This document shows, one piece after another, positions 52,441 to 62,748 of a stretch of 64,000 nt of DNA. The notes under the pieces were generated by a model. That model was not told the origin of the DNA, searched no databases, and worked only from the letters and a program-made list of their open reading frames with translations. This stretch comes from Proteles cristata cristata. Lineage: Eukaryota; Chordata; Mammalia; Carnivora; Hyaenidae. The stretch spans positions 310,001 to 374,000 of the forward strand of contig JAESUZ010000343.1 in NCBI GenBank assembly GCA_017311185.1, in the 5' to 3' direction. The first letter of the stretch is position 1, and each line of letters starts with the position of its first letter. Position numbers and translations under genes: made by a program.

Positions 52441-52627
52441 CCTTCTAAGACTCTTCTTTCCTTCCTCTCCTATTTTCTTACCTTCCATACTCCCTCTCTT
52501 TCTCACCTTTCATCCTCCATTTCTCCAGCCACATTGGATATTTTCTTCCCCCCACTTTCCTACATTCCTTCCCCCTTCCTTCCTTCCTTCCTATTTCCTT
52601 TGCCTCCTCATCCATCAATCCATCAAT
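52441..52627. repeat. Polypyrimidine tract with (CCTT)n core
   Basis: About 185 bp that are almost all C and T on the + strand, including four CCTT units at 52577-52592. Follows an A-rich tract. Low-complexity sequence able in principle to adopt triplex (H-DNA) structure. Confidence 0.85.
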
Positions 52628-53284
52628 TCTGCTTGATGTCATCTTGGGGGCCCTAGAAACGATTGGACTCTCTTTACAGTAGACGCTTGTAACCTTTTTT
52701 TGTACAGTTGACCTCATGGCAGTCTCATGGGGTCTACAGACCTTATCTCAGCACAATATTTCTAAATGTCTAATATAAAATCCATTAGACTGCAAACAAA
52801 ACCAAATATATTGAAACATTATGAAAAATATTTTAAAAACACATATGTTGTAGTAATATATGTATTTTATCTATCATCAAATAACAAGATCTAGTGATAA
52901 GATTAATGGGATTAATAATTACTACATACAAAGTGGTTATTAGCAGTGGTATTTTGAGATATTGGCAACAACTAAAATATGATATACTATTATCTCATAT
53001 GATATATAAATATTATGATTTCTGTTGCATGAAAAGCTCCGGGTATTAACAATATTATGGTTTGTTGTCACTTAAATTCATAATTCAAAACATTTAATTT
53101 TAATTAGAGGTTATTGAAAACCATGATAGAGGCTTTACTGTCCCATGTAGATGATCTCCTGTACACTAAGTTGAGGTCTCTTGCCTTAGGAGGAGGAACT
53201 AAACAAGCAAAGATGAAAATATTTTTAAGTAACTAGGAAAATTGAGGAAGGCAGGAATTCTCACATGAGACTTTTTATTTTTTT
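52628..53284. other. Unassigned, AT-rich
   Basis: No repeat or exon recognised. Confidence 0.5.
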
Positions 53285-53295
53285 AACATTAATTC

Positions 53296-53516
53296 CTTTT
53301 TAAGACTGAGAGAGAGGGAGAGAGAGAGAGAGAGGAGCCTGACTGGAGAGAGGGTCAGTGAGAGAGAGAGAGATTGAGAGAGAGAGAATGAGAATCTTAG
53401 GCAGGCTCCACACTGAGTGCAGAACCCAAGGCAGGGCCCCATCACATGACCCTGGGATCATGACCTGAGCAAAATCATGAGTTAGACACTCAATCAACTG
53501 AGCCACATGGCACCTC
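53296..53516 (-). mobile_element. SINEC, older subfamily with GA-rich expansion
   Basis: Reverse complement head AGGTGCCATGTGGCTCAGTT, TGATTTTGCTCAGGTCATGA, GTGTGGAGCCTGCCTAAG. The tail side is (GA)-rich from 53311 to 53395, interrupted by GGAGCCTGACTGG. 11-bp duplication AACATTAATTC (53285-53295) and AACACTAATTC (53517-53527), one mismatch. Confidence 0.92.
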
Positions 53517-53527
53517 AACACTAATTC

Positions 53528-53840
53528 TTGAGTAAGAAGAAAAGTTCTAACAACAGAGCTTTATATATATTAAGTTGACAGTATTCAAAACACATTGGAA
53601 AAAAAGAGATGTGGATAAGCTTAGTCAGAAAGCTTTTGAAATAATTAACACGTGAAGTGAACTACATGGGTTACATTCTATTTGGAAATAAAAGGGGAGA
53701 TCTCACCTGAATTTAGAAGGTATTTTTTACCTAGCTCCCTCATTTATATTAAGGTTTGATGACAATTAAGGAAATATTTCTGAAGCATACTGAATATTTT
53801 GTTTTACCAAACAGTGTATTCCTCAAACTCTGCAATACTG

Positions 53841-53844
<4 letters not shown>
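53528..53844. other. Unassigned sequence
   Basis: No repeat or exon recognised. Confidence 0.5.

Positions 53845-53890
<46 letters not shown>
53845..53890. repeat. (AC)23 microsatellite
   Basis: Twenty-three uninterrupted AC units in non-SINE DNA, flanked by TACTGGCA and AAGCATGCAC. Confidence 0.97.
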
Positions 53891-53892
<2 letters not shown>

Positions 53893-54034
53893 GCATGCAC
53901 AACTAGAGAAACTAGTAAAGCTGTTCTAAATCTAATATACGCAAAGCATTCAACAGGAAAATGTCAGAAAATTCTCCCCAGATGCAAGTATTTTGAACAA
54001 TGGTTTTTCTGTACATCACAGAATAAATGTAAGA

Positions 54035-54250
54035 GCTGGAGTTTAAATTTCTCACTTTGCTACTTGTTAACTGTGTAAACTTCAGCAAATGTCTTTAGGC
54101 ATCGTTGTTTTTCATCTTAAAAATGAGAACAATACCAGTGATATCTACCGTCAAGGGCATGAAAAGAATAATTACTCCATATATACCAAAATACTAATCC
54201 TGGTATTGGATACATTGTAGGTACTCAATATGTGTTGATTGTATTTCAAA
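54035..54250 (+). mobile_element. MIR SINE relic
   Basis: GAGCTGGAGTTTAAATTTCTC, TTTGCTACTTGTTAACTGTG, CATCTTAAAAATGAGAACAA, AATACCAGTGATATCTACCG and GTAGGTACTCAATATGTGTTG follow the full MIR in sense orientation. Confidence 0.85.
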
Positions 54251-55934
54251 ATGAGAGTGTACTAGATCCACAAATTAAGATGGTATCATTAAAAATCATC
54301 TTCAAATGAAAGGTCTCATGCATTCCCCTTTTCTTCTTGGCTAAATCATGTGTGTGTTGTCCTAGAAAGAAAGCTATAATTTGGCTCCCCATACAATTTT
54401 CTTGATCCTGAGGCAATACTGAGGCTGTAACACTTAAGCATTTAGTGCATTAGAAAGTTGAGCATCTAAATAGGGTACTTTGAAAGAATTTTGATTACAT
54501 TGTGTACTCTCATCTTATTGCCTTGGCACAAAATAATTACACTCTTTGGAACACAAGGTTTCCTTGCACCAACCCAGATTTCTGAAGCTGTAGAGACTCT
54601 GCAGTTAGAGCCTGGTGTTATGAAATGTGATTTCACTGTGTTCTCTTGATAACAAAAGCAATGGTTAAAATAAGGAATTCAGATGCCACGCAATAGCTGG
54701 TAATGTAGCACAGAAGGAAGGCAGTACTTAAACGCTACAAAACCCACTTAAGGATATACTGGGTTTTATCTGAAAACAAACAAATAGTAACTTTTATACT
54801 TGTTTTCTTAGAAAAAAAAAAGTAGGTGCTTTTCTACTAGCTTATAAAGAAAGGATGCACGCACTACCCACTTAAGAGTCTTTCCAGTGAAGACATATTT
54901 TAACAAATTAAGCCTTTTAAAAACCGTATTTTGTTCCAAGAGAAAATGTTGGCCATGCTCCTTTGATTGGCCAGAAACATTTTTTGAGTCAACTGCATAT
55001 TCATGTTGTACCTTTCCTCAATCTGGTTAAGAGATTTCATACCGTCCAGATTTTATAAGCCACCAGCAGCTTCCTGCTCATCATTTCAATTGAGCAAGAC
55101 AGGACCATTAAATTTAAAAATTGAAGCCAATATGAAAGAAAACTTGTGATTTGTCTTGGCCCCTCTCCTGGACATTAGGTTTCTCCTCTGGCCATTGACA
55201 GAGTTTGCCTGAGAGGCCACCACTCCATAGCTAGTCATTTATGTGACCCCTTTCTCACTACAATCTCATCAAATCCTTTTCCCTGATTTTACCTTTTCTC
55301 ATGTCACTCCGCTTGCTGAAGTAGGTTTCCTTTAAAAATTGCTTTTAACTAAGATCTCATGGCCAAAGATGTATTACATTCTGACTCTTCCTTTTTAGCT
55401 TGCATGTCAAGAGAATCCTCATGCGCTTCCTGTAACCAACACACTGATAGAGAAACATTATTTTTTGACTCCCCAAAGTAGGCATAATTGCAAGATCTAT
55501 GTGTGGGAGCTGTGTAACCATGCTGCCGCAGGATGAGAGGCAAAGGTGAGTTTTGTAATTATGCTACCACATAGAAGGCACAGCATTGTAAACTGCAGAA
55601 ACAGGACCTCAAAGAATATACAAGACAGGGGGCCTCTGGTGAATTGACTTCAGTCACCAAATTTAGTTAAACACTGTGCAAAGAGAACCTGTGTAAATGA
55701 GCCAGATTCTACCTTTAGGGCATATCAGTTTTGTTATCTATCACTAGTCAAATGGCTCCCCTCCTACTCATTTAACCTTCACTGAACAGTATATTTTCTC
55801 CATTGATTCTTAAGCAACAAAGTATTGATGTTACATGATCCCCAAGAAAGACATGTCTGCTTTTCATACCCAATGGTCAATCCAAGGAAAGTTTGTGCAG
55901 CCTTTTTTTTTCTGAAACACATCTCAGAGATAAT
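54251..55934. other. Unassigned unique sequence
   Basis: About 1.7 kb with no firm repeat. 54.84-55.10 kb looks like a regulatory candidate (separate entry). Possible L2 trace near 55.15-55.32 kb, not firm. Confidence 0.45.
54840..55105. promoter_or_regulatory. Candidate conserved non-coding element
   Basis: Repeat-free block with several known factor cores close together: CTCCTTTGATTGGCCAG (TCF-like CTTTGAT and CCAAT-like ATTGGCC), CTGCATATTCATG (octamer-like), GCTTATAAAG, and TCATTTCAATTGAGC. Function is inference; conservation is untested. Confidence 0.25.
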
Positions 55935-55947
55935 CATTTTAGTTTTA

Positions 55948-56170
55948 TTTGTTTATTTAATGTTTTTATTTGTTTCTGAGAGAGAGAGAGAGAGTGAGCA
56001 TGAACAGAGGAGGGTCAGAGAGAGAGGGAGGTAACAGAATCTGAAACAGGCTCCAGGCTCTGAGCTAGCTGTCAGCACAGAGTCCCATGTGGGGCTCGAA
56101 CTCACAAACCGTGAGATCCTAACCTGAGCCGAAGTCAGACGTTTAACTGACTGAGCCACCCAGACGCCCC
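55948..56170 (-). mobile_element. SINEC, complete
   Basis: Reverse complement head GGGGGCGTCTGGGTGGCTCA, GTCTGACTTCGGCTCAGGTT, GACAGCTAGCTCAGAGCC, CAGAAACAAATAAAAACATT. 13-bp perfect duplication CATTTTAGTTTTA at 55935-55947 and 56171-56183. Confidence 0.95.
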
Positions 56171-56183
56171 CATTTTAGTTTTA

Positions 56184-57524
56184 AAGACACAATTGCGCTG
56201 AAGATTGTAATCACTTTGCTTTTTGAGCTACCACAAAAACCTTATAACTAATATCCCATCCTTCATCTGTCTATGCTGCACACAACCTCAGAAACTGTCT
56301 TCTCTAAACATATTGCGATGACACTGCTTCTCTACCTAAACACCTTCAGGGGACCTCAGTCATTCCTTGTGCTTATTCTAAATTCTTAATAATGATGAGA
56401 AAGCTTCCTATTAAGACATCCATTTTCAGTTAGGCCTCCCCATCACTTATTCCCACCTGAACTCATTGTTTATGTTAAGCAAACTTGCTTATTACCTCAG
56501 AGGCTAAGTCTAGTTTCTGAATTTAGGAAAACATTTTGCTTTCTCTGTTCTCCTAGGGATGTCTTTCCCATTTCTTTTTCATAAAACTGTGTCCCTTGCT
56601 CCCTTGAGTGATGATTACCATCACTCAGTGGTAATCATTGATATAGCTGCTGCTGCTGTCATACATGAAAAGCTGTTAAAGTGCTTCCATCCCTAGTTTG
56701 GCATGAGAAAATTTATTTTGCCTAGTCACTAATTTTGTTGTTGCAAGTGTTTTATGCTCCCTTGGAAAGGGTAGTATTGTAGTACTTCTTCAGAAACATT
56801 ACACCACTGTTCTTTCCACTGTGGTCATCTTGGTTAATGCTCCTATCTCATAGCTACCCTTTTAATCTAATTGTGTAATCAGGAAATTGCAAATATTTTA
56901 AAGTGCCAACAATTATGTATTTCAGCAAGGTTTACCTTCCCTAAACCAAATGAGGCCAACTTTCTTGAACAAAGAGTTTCATGACCAGAAACAGAGAAAA
57001 GAGCAAGATAGAGGAAATTTATTCCAGAGCTTCCAGCGACATTTATTGGCAACTTTGTCTAAATCTGGTTAGTTTAGATCTGAATCATAAGAGAACCTTG
57101 ATATCAAGTAATTACTTCCTTTGGGATCAAAATAACTAAGGGAAATAGCCTTGGCTTTGAACTATTTGGAAGACTTGAAAATGGACTTGTTTTACAGATA
57201 AATGGCCTAAAGGCAAAGATAGAATAAGTGATTAATGGATCATTGGTGGAGAAAGAAGACTTAAAATTGGCACCATTTAAGGCTTTTATACCAGATACTC
57301 CTGGATGCCACTAGACAGGGGAGAAGGGAGATATTTCGGGAGGGAGCTGAACTGTCTGAACATAATATGAACAGAGATCAAAGAGTGTTTTCAAAAAAGC
57401 CTCTTACAAACTATACAAGAGAGGCATCGGTATCACCGGACTCTCCCTTTCTGAGTCACTTGACTCCATTTTCACCCACCCATGTAGAAGAACCTACTAT
57501 ATTCTCCCATTTGCTTTCCAGAAA
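56184..57524. other. Unassigned unique sequence
   Basis: About 1.3 kb with no firm repeat or exon. A short imperfect palindrome, ATGATTACCATCACTCAGTGGTAATCAT in two halves, lies at 56610-56640. Confidence 0.45.
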
Positions 57525-57529
57525 AAGTC

Positions 57530-57665
57530 TCATGTTACCCATGAAGAAAATTAAGTTCAGGGAAGTTGAAGATATTTATTGAGAATATCTAGCTAGCAAG
57601 ATGTTAAAGCCTTAATGCCAACCTTGGTTTGTTGAGCTTCAGAGCCAATGCTTTGTTCTTGTTAT
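57530..57665 (-). mobile_element. MIR SINE fragment
   Basis: TACCCATGAAGAAAATTAAG, TTCAGGGAAGTTGAAGATAT, CTAGCTAGCAAGATGTTAAAG and GAGCTTCAGAGCCAATGCTT match the MIR core in reverse complement (acagatgaggaaact...cagctagtaagtgg...ccagagcccatgctct). Confidence 0.7.
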
Positions 57666-58094
57666 TCATTATGAAAATATTAACTACTGTGATCTGGGGA
57701 TTGGCTCACAAGTATGAGTTTGAGAACCTCTCCATCATGACCACCTCGTTGGGTTTCCAAGGCTCTGTGTTCCTTTGCTTGAGTTTAAGGGTATCATGGT
57801 GTCCATATGGGATACATAAGGTGAGACTAGCGAAAAGGCTCAGGATTCTAATGGGTTTGACCTCTGTTGAATGTTACTGGTCAAGGTGCTGAGTGTTGAC
57901 AAATGCCAAGAGTGAAACAAAGGGGAAGGTAATTATCACTGGACTCTTGGATGAGGTGATGGATGGTACTTGTTCAGATGACATTTGAAGTCTGCAGAGG
58001 ATGATTCAGCTCACACACAATTTCTGGGTGTTCATTCCTGCCCATATGGCCCCTTCAGATCCAGTGATGCTCTATGTCATTGATATGCTAAGTG
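57666..58094. other. Unassigned sequence
   Basis: No repeat or exon recognised. Confidence 0.5.
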
Positions 58095-58225
58095 TGCAAT
58101 TTGGGTATTACCTGGGAACTTGGAAGAAGTACATAATCTTGGGCTCCATTTCAAATCTACTGATCAAGAGTCTGTATTTTAACCAGATCCTCAGGGGATC
58201 AATATGTTAGAGTTTGGAAAGTATC
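58095..58225 (+). mobile_element. MER5A-like hAT DNA transposon relic
   Basis: TATTACCTGGGAACTTGGAAG, GAAGTACATAATCTTGGGCTC, CAAATCTACTGATCAAGAGTC, GTATTTTAACCAGATCCTCAG and TGTTAGAGTTTGGAAAG follow MER5A (catcacctgggaacttgttag...ggccccacccagacctactgaatcag...ttaacaagccctccagg...agtttgagaa). The distal start is lost. Confidence 0.82.
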
Positions 58226-58639
58226 TGAATATGTCATTTCTATACCAAACTTGGGACAGAAGACTATCTTTGTGAAGCTCTCTCTAGTCTTATCTCCCTG
58301 GACCTCCTCATAATCTGTCATTGTAATTGCCTCCCTGGAATCTGCTTAGTAAACAGAACCCAGGGTTCCTCTCCGTGGGGACAGCAACCCCTCTTACCAG
58401 CTTCTAGACCAGAAGAGCCTGAGAGATTCAGGATCTACTTCTGATCTCTACCTTGCCTCAACCCTGAGCTGAGGTGTTCATAGATTTCTAGAAATTAAGG
58501 CCTGTAGATTCTTTCTACTTTGAAACCACATAGATATGAGAAATGTTTGTGGATAATTATGACTGAGTTAAAATATACCTGGCTTTCAGATCACTCAGTT
58601 ATAAAATGAGCCCATTTCCTTATACTCTGAACATATAGG
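58226..58639. other. Unassigned sequence
   Basis: No repeat or exon recognised. Confidence 0.5.
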
Positions 58640-58865
58640 AGGCCATCCAGCTGAGCAATTAGCACTCTGAGCACTGATACACAACCTGTCACTTCCTGGC
58701 TGAGTGGCTCTGGATAAGTCCTTAATTTCTCTTACTTTCTTCTTGTAAATGAGCAAAATAATGTTATGCCTACCTCAAAGACGTTTGGTAGGATTATGAG
58801 AAAAATGCATGTAAATGGTAACACATTCTCTGGTATATGATATGCCTAAAAAGTCTTTTATTATT
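58640..58865 (+). mobile_element. MIR SINE relic
   Basis: CACTTCCTGGCTGAGTGGCTC, GATAAGTCCTTAATTTCTCT, TTCTTGTAAATGAGCAAAAT, ATTATGAGAAAAATGCATGT and CATTCTCTGGTATATGATATG follow MIR in sense orientation. Confidence 0.75.
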
Positions 58866-58979
58866 TTAGAATTACTACCCATGAAATGTTATATTTACCT
58901 ATGCAACTAGAAAATTAGGAAAGATTTGAATCTAGACTCCTAGTGTTTGAATTTATTATATAAAAATCTGAGTTGGAAT

Positions 58980-59078
58980 TAACATAATACCAATAATGTA
59001 TTTATTGGGCATTAACTATGTACCACATTCTAACACATTATCATGTATAATTCCCATAACTCTTGTAAGACAGTTCCT
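58980..59078 (-). mobile_element. MIR SINE, left half of a split copy
   Basis: TTATTGGGCATTAACTATGTACC, ACATTCTAACACATTATCATG and ATTCCCATAACTCTTGTAAGAC are the left half of a reverse-complement MIR; the right half resumes at about 59450. Confidence 0.75.
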
Positions 59079-59448
59079 TTTCATCTTTCTCTTTCACCAA
59101 ATCACCAAACATATTTCCTTTGATCCTAGACACATAACTAAAGACTAGATGGGTAGCCAAACGTACACCCAAGTCTGGCCATGTAACTGAGTGGAATGTA
59201 ATGTCTGAGTCAAAGATTATGCTACTCCCAAGCTTGGCCCCCTAAAACTCACCATGTACCATCCTCTGTACTTTTCCTCGGGCCGTAACAACCTTGAAAA
59301 TTAGATGTTGAAAATGGAGGGAGACTGGGTTCTTCACCGCTTCTTAGAGGAAAGAAGAATTTTTTGTTTTATGTAAGTGAGAAATAAACCCCCACTGTGT
59401 TTAGTCTCTAGAAGGTATTTGTTCCAGCAGCCACTCTGACTTTAATTC
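59079..59448. mobile_element. Unidentified ~370-bp insert splitting a MIR
   Basis: Lies exactly where the central MIR motif (ccattttacagatgagg) would be. No SINE or L1 hallmark. The right end, AGTGAGAAATAAACCCCCACTG then GTTTAGTCTCTAG, resembles the 'gtgagaaataaacttcta...' end of some old mammalian LTR or MER repeats. No clear target duplication. Identity unresolved. Confidence 0.5.
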
Positions 59449-59449
59449 A

Positions 59450-59565
59450 CTTAAGAGATTAAGTAGTTTACCCGAGGATACACAACTTATAATTGAGGAC
59501 GGGGAATTCTAGGTCAGTTGAATCCCAAAGCCTATGCTCTTGTTCATTAAACTAAACTGTCATCA
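59450..59565 (-). mobile_element. MIR SINE, right half of a split copy
   Basis: AAGAGATTAAGTAGTTTACCC, GAGGATACACAACTTATAATTG, GGAATTCTAGGTCAGTTGAAT and CCAAAGCCTATGCTCTTGTTC continue the MIR begun at 58980 (agaggttaagtaacttgccc...aggtcacacagct...agagcccatgctctta). Confidence 0.8.
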
Positions 59566-59599
59566 AGCTTCCCCTGGAAGCCAGAGAATGGTTTGACTG

Positions 59600-59955
59600 T
59601 AGCACCCTACAAAATTATGTCAAACAGTAAAACTAGAAGGGGATGAGTCTGAAATCTAGAAACACCTGAACTGGGCTATTTTCAAAAGCCAGTGTATGAA
59701 TCGGCCAATTCATGAGCCCTGGGAATTTCCCACAGCCGTCATCAGATGGTCTCAAGCAATGCCAATTTATTAGGAAAACAATTTTGCCTTAAGAACCTGT
59801 CATTGATTTTCTGAAATCTGTTGTCAGCTTCACTTCTCTCTCTATGGGGTAGTGAACTGGTGACGTGTATGTTTGGAGCCTCTAATGAGGTTAGTAATGG
59901 TCTTATAAACTCCCCATGGAGCTTTCACATTCTAATTAAGAATCAGACTTGAAAT
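59600..59955. promoter_or_regulatory. Candidate regulatory block with kappaB-type palindrome
   Basis: Repeat-free. GGGAATTTCCC at 59721-59731 is a perfect palindromic kappaB-type site. Nearby are CTGTCATTGATTTTCTG (MEIS/PBX-like), GGTGACGTGTATG (CRE-half-site-like) and CACATTCTAATTAAG (homeodomain-like). Motif matches only; function is inference. Confidence 0.25.
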
Positions 59956-60194
59956 TGGCCAGAGACCAGGGAATATTCTCAAAGTGCGTGCTCACAGTGA
60001 CAACTGTTTGCTCAGAAGGCCCACAGGGCCTTCTCCCTGCTACAGCCTTAAAGAATCAGGGCAGGCATTACTCCACGTGGTGGAACAGAAGCTCTGTAGT
60101 CAAGCAGAAAAACGTCTATGATAAGAAGAGAAACACGTGCATGGCACGTACAGATACCAAAGCTCATTCGAGTGTCTGTAGGCATTGAGACAGT
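59956..60194. other. Unassigned sequence
   Basis: No repeat or exon recognised. Confidence 0.5.
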
Positions 60195-60300
60195 CTCCAT
60201 TTTATTGATGAGATTCCTATGAATCCTTGAAGTTGAGGGACTTGCCAAGGGCACAGTAAAATAGGAGGTAAATATTGGCCTCCTAACCCCAAACCCATCA
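60195..60300 (-). mobile_element. MIR SINE fragment
   Basis: CTCCATTTTATTGATGAGAT, TTGAGGGACTTGCCAAGGGC, ACAGTAAAATAGGAGGTAAA and GGCCTCCTAACCCCAAACCC follow the MIR core in reverse complement. Confidence 0.75.
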
Positions 60301-61259
60301 CAAACTGTCCCAGCTCTCTGTCTCTAAATTCTCAATGATCGCAGTCAGCTCACAACAATAAAAATCGGAAGGGCTGATTCTCACACTCTTTCAAGTGCGG
60401 GAAGCTGATAGGCCACAAAATAATATGGCCTATGAGTGAAAGTCTGTTCTGGCATTATCCCTGCCCTTCTCTCTGTCCACTTAGTACCGTGTGCCTGCTC
60501 TCACCGGACTCGGGCCCTTCGTATTTGTCAGGAGCTGCTGCTTTGTCTTACCTTTTCTGTGGCTTCTGTAGCATTAAAGATGGCTTGAATAATTTCTCTT
60601 TCTACCTCAAAAGTCAGCAAGCAGAAGTCTCCCAAAGCCTGTGTCCTCGCTTCCACGCAGGCCTCAGCCCAGCAAAAGCAAGTGAGGGAACTTTGGCAGA
60701 AGGCAAGATGGATTTCTCTGCCCTGCAAACCTCCCCCCAGGCATATCCCAAGAATATTTACACAATGCGAAGGGAAGCATCAGGTTTGTTATTTCCAAAA
60801 GGCTCATTCTGAGCTGTGAATCTGTTTTCCCACCTTACCGCAGTAAACAGTTGGAAAAACATCCTAAAATAGGCTAAAGATACCTGAGCCAAAATCAGCA
60901 CTTCTGTGAGAAGGCTGAGCACACTGGTGGCATCCATGGTAAAGAGAGTGCCGACAGTATATGCAACAAGTCACGTCCTGATGAGTTTATGGCCTCAACT
61001 GAGAAAGTGCAGTGGAGGAAGGGGTCTGTTAATGCACGAGACTTGACTTTTTCACACATAAAATAAAACCCCAAGTGGAGATTTAATGTCTTATGCCAAC
61101 TTGTGCAAGGATAACTTTTAAGGAGAAAAAGAGCTGCCCAGATTCGTAAATGAGAATATCTTGTGAATAAAGCATAATCATACTTCATTAGTTTTAAAAG
61201 AAAAAACAAATGCCAGGACACTTCTGAGTCCATCCCACTCAGCATGGAATAGTGGAGAG
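60301..61259. other. Unassigned unique sequence
   Basis: No repeat recognised. A 126-codon + frame (60432-60812) and a 164-codon minus frame (60895-61389) occur; the minus one enters a MIR, and neither has recognisable domains. Confidence 0.45.
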
Positions 61260-61490
61260 GGTAGGTGCTCCAGAGTCCAGATGACTTAAATTTTAAATAC
61301 CTCTGTCCCTCTCTAAACATTGTGATGACCGCATTTATGAGTTTCTCAGTCTTGGCTTCGATCTCTGTAGCTTGAGAGATAATGCCCATTTTTCTTGGGC
61401 CGTTGCAAAATTAAATGAAGTGACAGGAACATTGTGCCAGGAACAATCCCCAACATATAATAGGTGTTCAGCAAACATTTGTTCCTCCCT
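61260..61490 (+). mobile_element. MIR SINE relic
   Basis: GGTGCTCCAGAGTCCAGATG, GTTTCTCAGTCTTGGCTTCG, AATTAAATGAAGTGACAGGAAC, TGTGCCAGGAACAATCCCC and ATAGGTGTTCAGCAAACATTTG follow MIR in sense orientation. Confidence 0.75.
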
Positions 61491-61783
61491 CACTCTGCAC
61501 TCTAGGCAGTAAAATCAAGAAATGGGTGGAACAAGGAAAAGCTAGAAACACCAGAATGCAGGAAAGAAGGGCATTGTGAAATCTGGCCAAAGGTAGGTTA
61601 AAATATTGATAGGGCAAAAAAAGAGAATAGTGGGAAAAAACGAGTTCCTGCTCCTTGAGGCTTCCTCAAATGATCAAGGAAAACACCGTAAAATCCATTC
61701 TAGTTTGCTTTGTGTGGAGTCTATAGACCCACTGTAGGTGACCGCAAGTTATACCTAAAGGCAGGGGAAGAGTAGGAGCTATA
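61491..61783. other. Unassigned sequence
   Basis: No repeat recognised. Confidence 0.5.
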
Positions 61784-61802
61784 CATCAGGTGATATTATT
61801 TT

Positions 61803-62006
61803 ATTTTATTTTTTTTAGGAGAGAGAGAGAGAGACAGCGTGAGCAGGGGAGGGTCAGAGAGAGAGGGAGTCACAGACTGAAACAGGCTCCAGGCTCTGAA
61901 CTGGCAGTCAGCACAGAGCCCGACGCGGGGCTCGAACCCACGAACTGCGAGATCATGACCCAAGCGAAAGTCGGATGCTTAACCGACTAAGCCACCCAGG
62001 CGCCCC
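61803..62006 (-). mobile_element. SINEC, young subfamily, complete
   Basis: Reverse complement head GGGGCGCCTGGGTGGCTTAG at 62006, CATCCGACTTTCGCTTGGGTC, CGTGGGTTCGAGCCCCGCGTC, GACTGCCAGTTCAGAGCC, TTTCAGTCTGTGACTCCC. Perfect 19-bp duplication CATCAGGTGATATTATTTT at 61784-61802 and 62007-62025, the longest clean one in the window. The tail reads TAAAAAAAATAAAATAAAAT. The open frame 61790-61990 is SINE-derived. Confidence 0.97.
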
Positions 62007-62025
62007 CATCAGGTGATATTATTTT

Positions 62026-62545
62026 CACCAATAGGAGTTCATGCTGCTTTGAAAAATTAGTAGAAGCATAATATCAATATTTAAATAATAAAAACCTGGT
62101 AACAGAAACATTATAAATGAGCACAGTAAGAGAAATAAGGAGGGGGGAAGATACAAGGTAATGTCCGTGAAAAGACAATGGCCAGAGAAACCCTTCTAGG
62201 GGTGACACTGGCTGAGGGATTCTTAAGCTCTGAGATATCTACTACCACATGTAAAGCCATGTGCTGGGGTGCATAGTGTTAAAATCAGAAACAAATGGAG
62301 ACCAGCCTTGAAAATTTCTTGAGCAGACAACACCAGTTTCGTCATGCAAACAAAGTTTAATTTAGCTTATTTTGCAAGACTAACTTGACCTGGGTCATTT
62401 CTTGCTTATGCCTCTGGAAATCATAAGCAAAATTTAAACTGTTTCATAAGGTTAATATGAGGCAACCACTGGGCAAGTCTCTATCATTTAAGGAAATTAT
62501 TTTATAACCCAATCACTGTGAAGAAGAACTAGTCACTTGTCTTTT
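62026..62545. other. Unassigned sequence
   Basis: No firm repeat or exon recognised. Confidence 0.5.
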
Positions 62546-62748
62546 GGGGCACCTGGGTGGCTCAGTCGGTTGAGCATTCAACTCTTGCTTTTGGCTCAAG
62601 TCCTGGTCCTAAGGTTCATGAGATCAAGCCTGGTGTCAGGCTCTGCAGTGACAGAACAGAGCCTGTTTGGGATTCTCTATTCCCCCCTCTCTGTTCCTGT
62701 CCCCCTGCTCACGCTCTCTCTAAACAAACAAACATTTAAAAAAAAATA
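62546..62748 (+). mobile_element. SINEC, older CTCTTG subfamily
   Basis: Head GGGGCACCTGGGTGGCTCAG, GTTGAGCATTCAACTCTTGC, TTTTGGCTCAAGTCCTGG, GTGACAGAACAGAGCCTG, AAACAAACAAACATTT and A-tail. Belongs with the 47961 and 30003 group. The two overlapping open frames here are SINE sequence. Confidence 0.93.

Noticed and set aside
52042..52506. 154-codon minus-strand frame with a hydrophobic start region (FFCLFVFVCLFVSILF)
   Set aside because: The hydrophobic run is the translation of the (CAAA)n tract in antisense, so it is not a signal or membrane segment of a real protein.
56610..56640. Short palindrome around CATCACTCAGTGG as a terminator or operator
   Set aside because: Bacterial-type elements do not apply; the imperfect palindrome is short and may be chance.
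60895..61389. 164-codon minus-strand frame
   Set aside because: It begins inside a MIR in antisense, has no recognisable motif, and no splice or promoter context.
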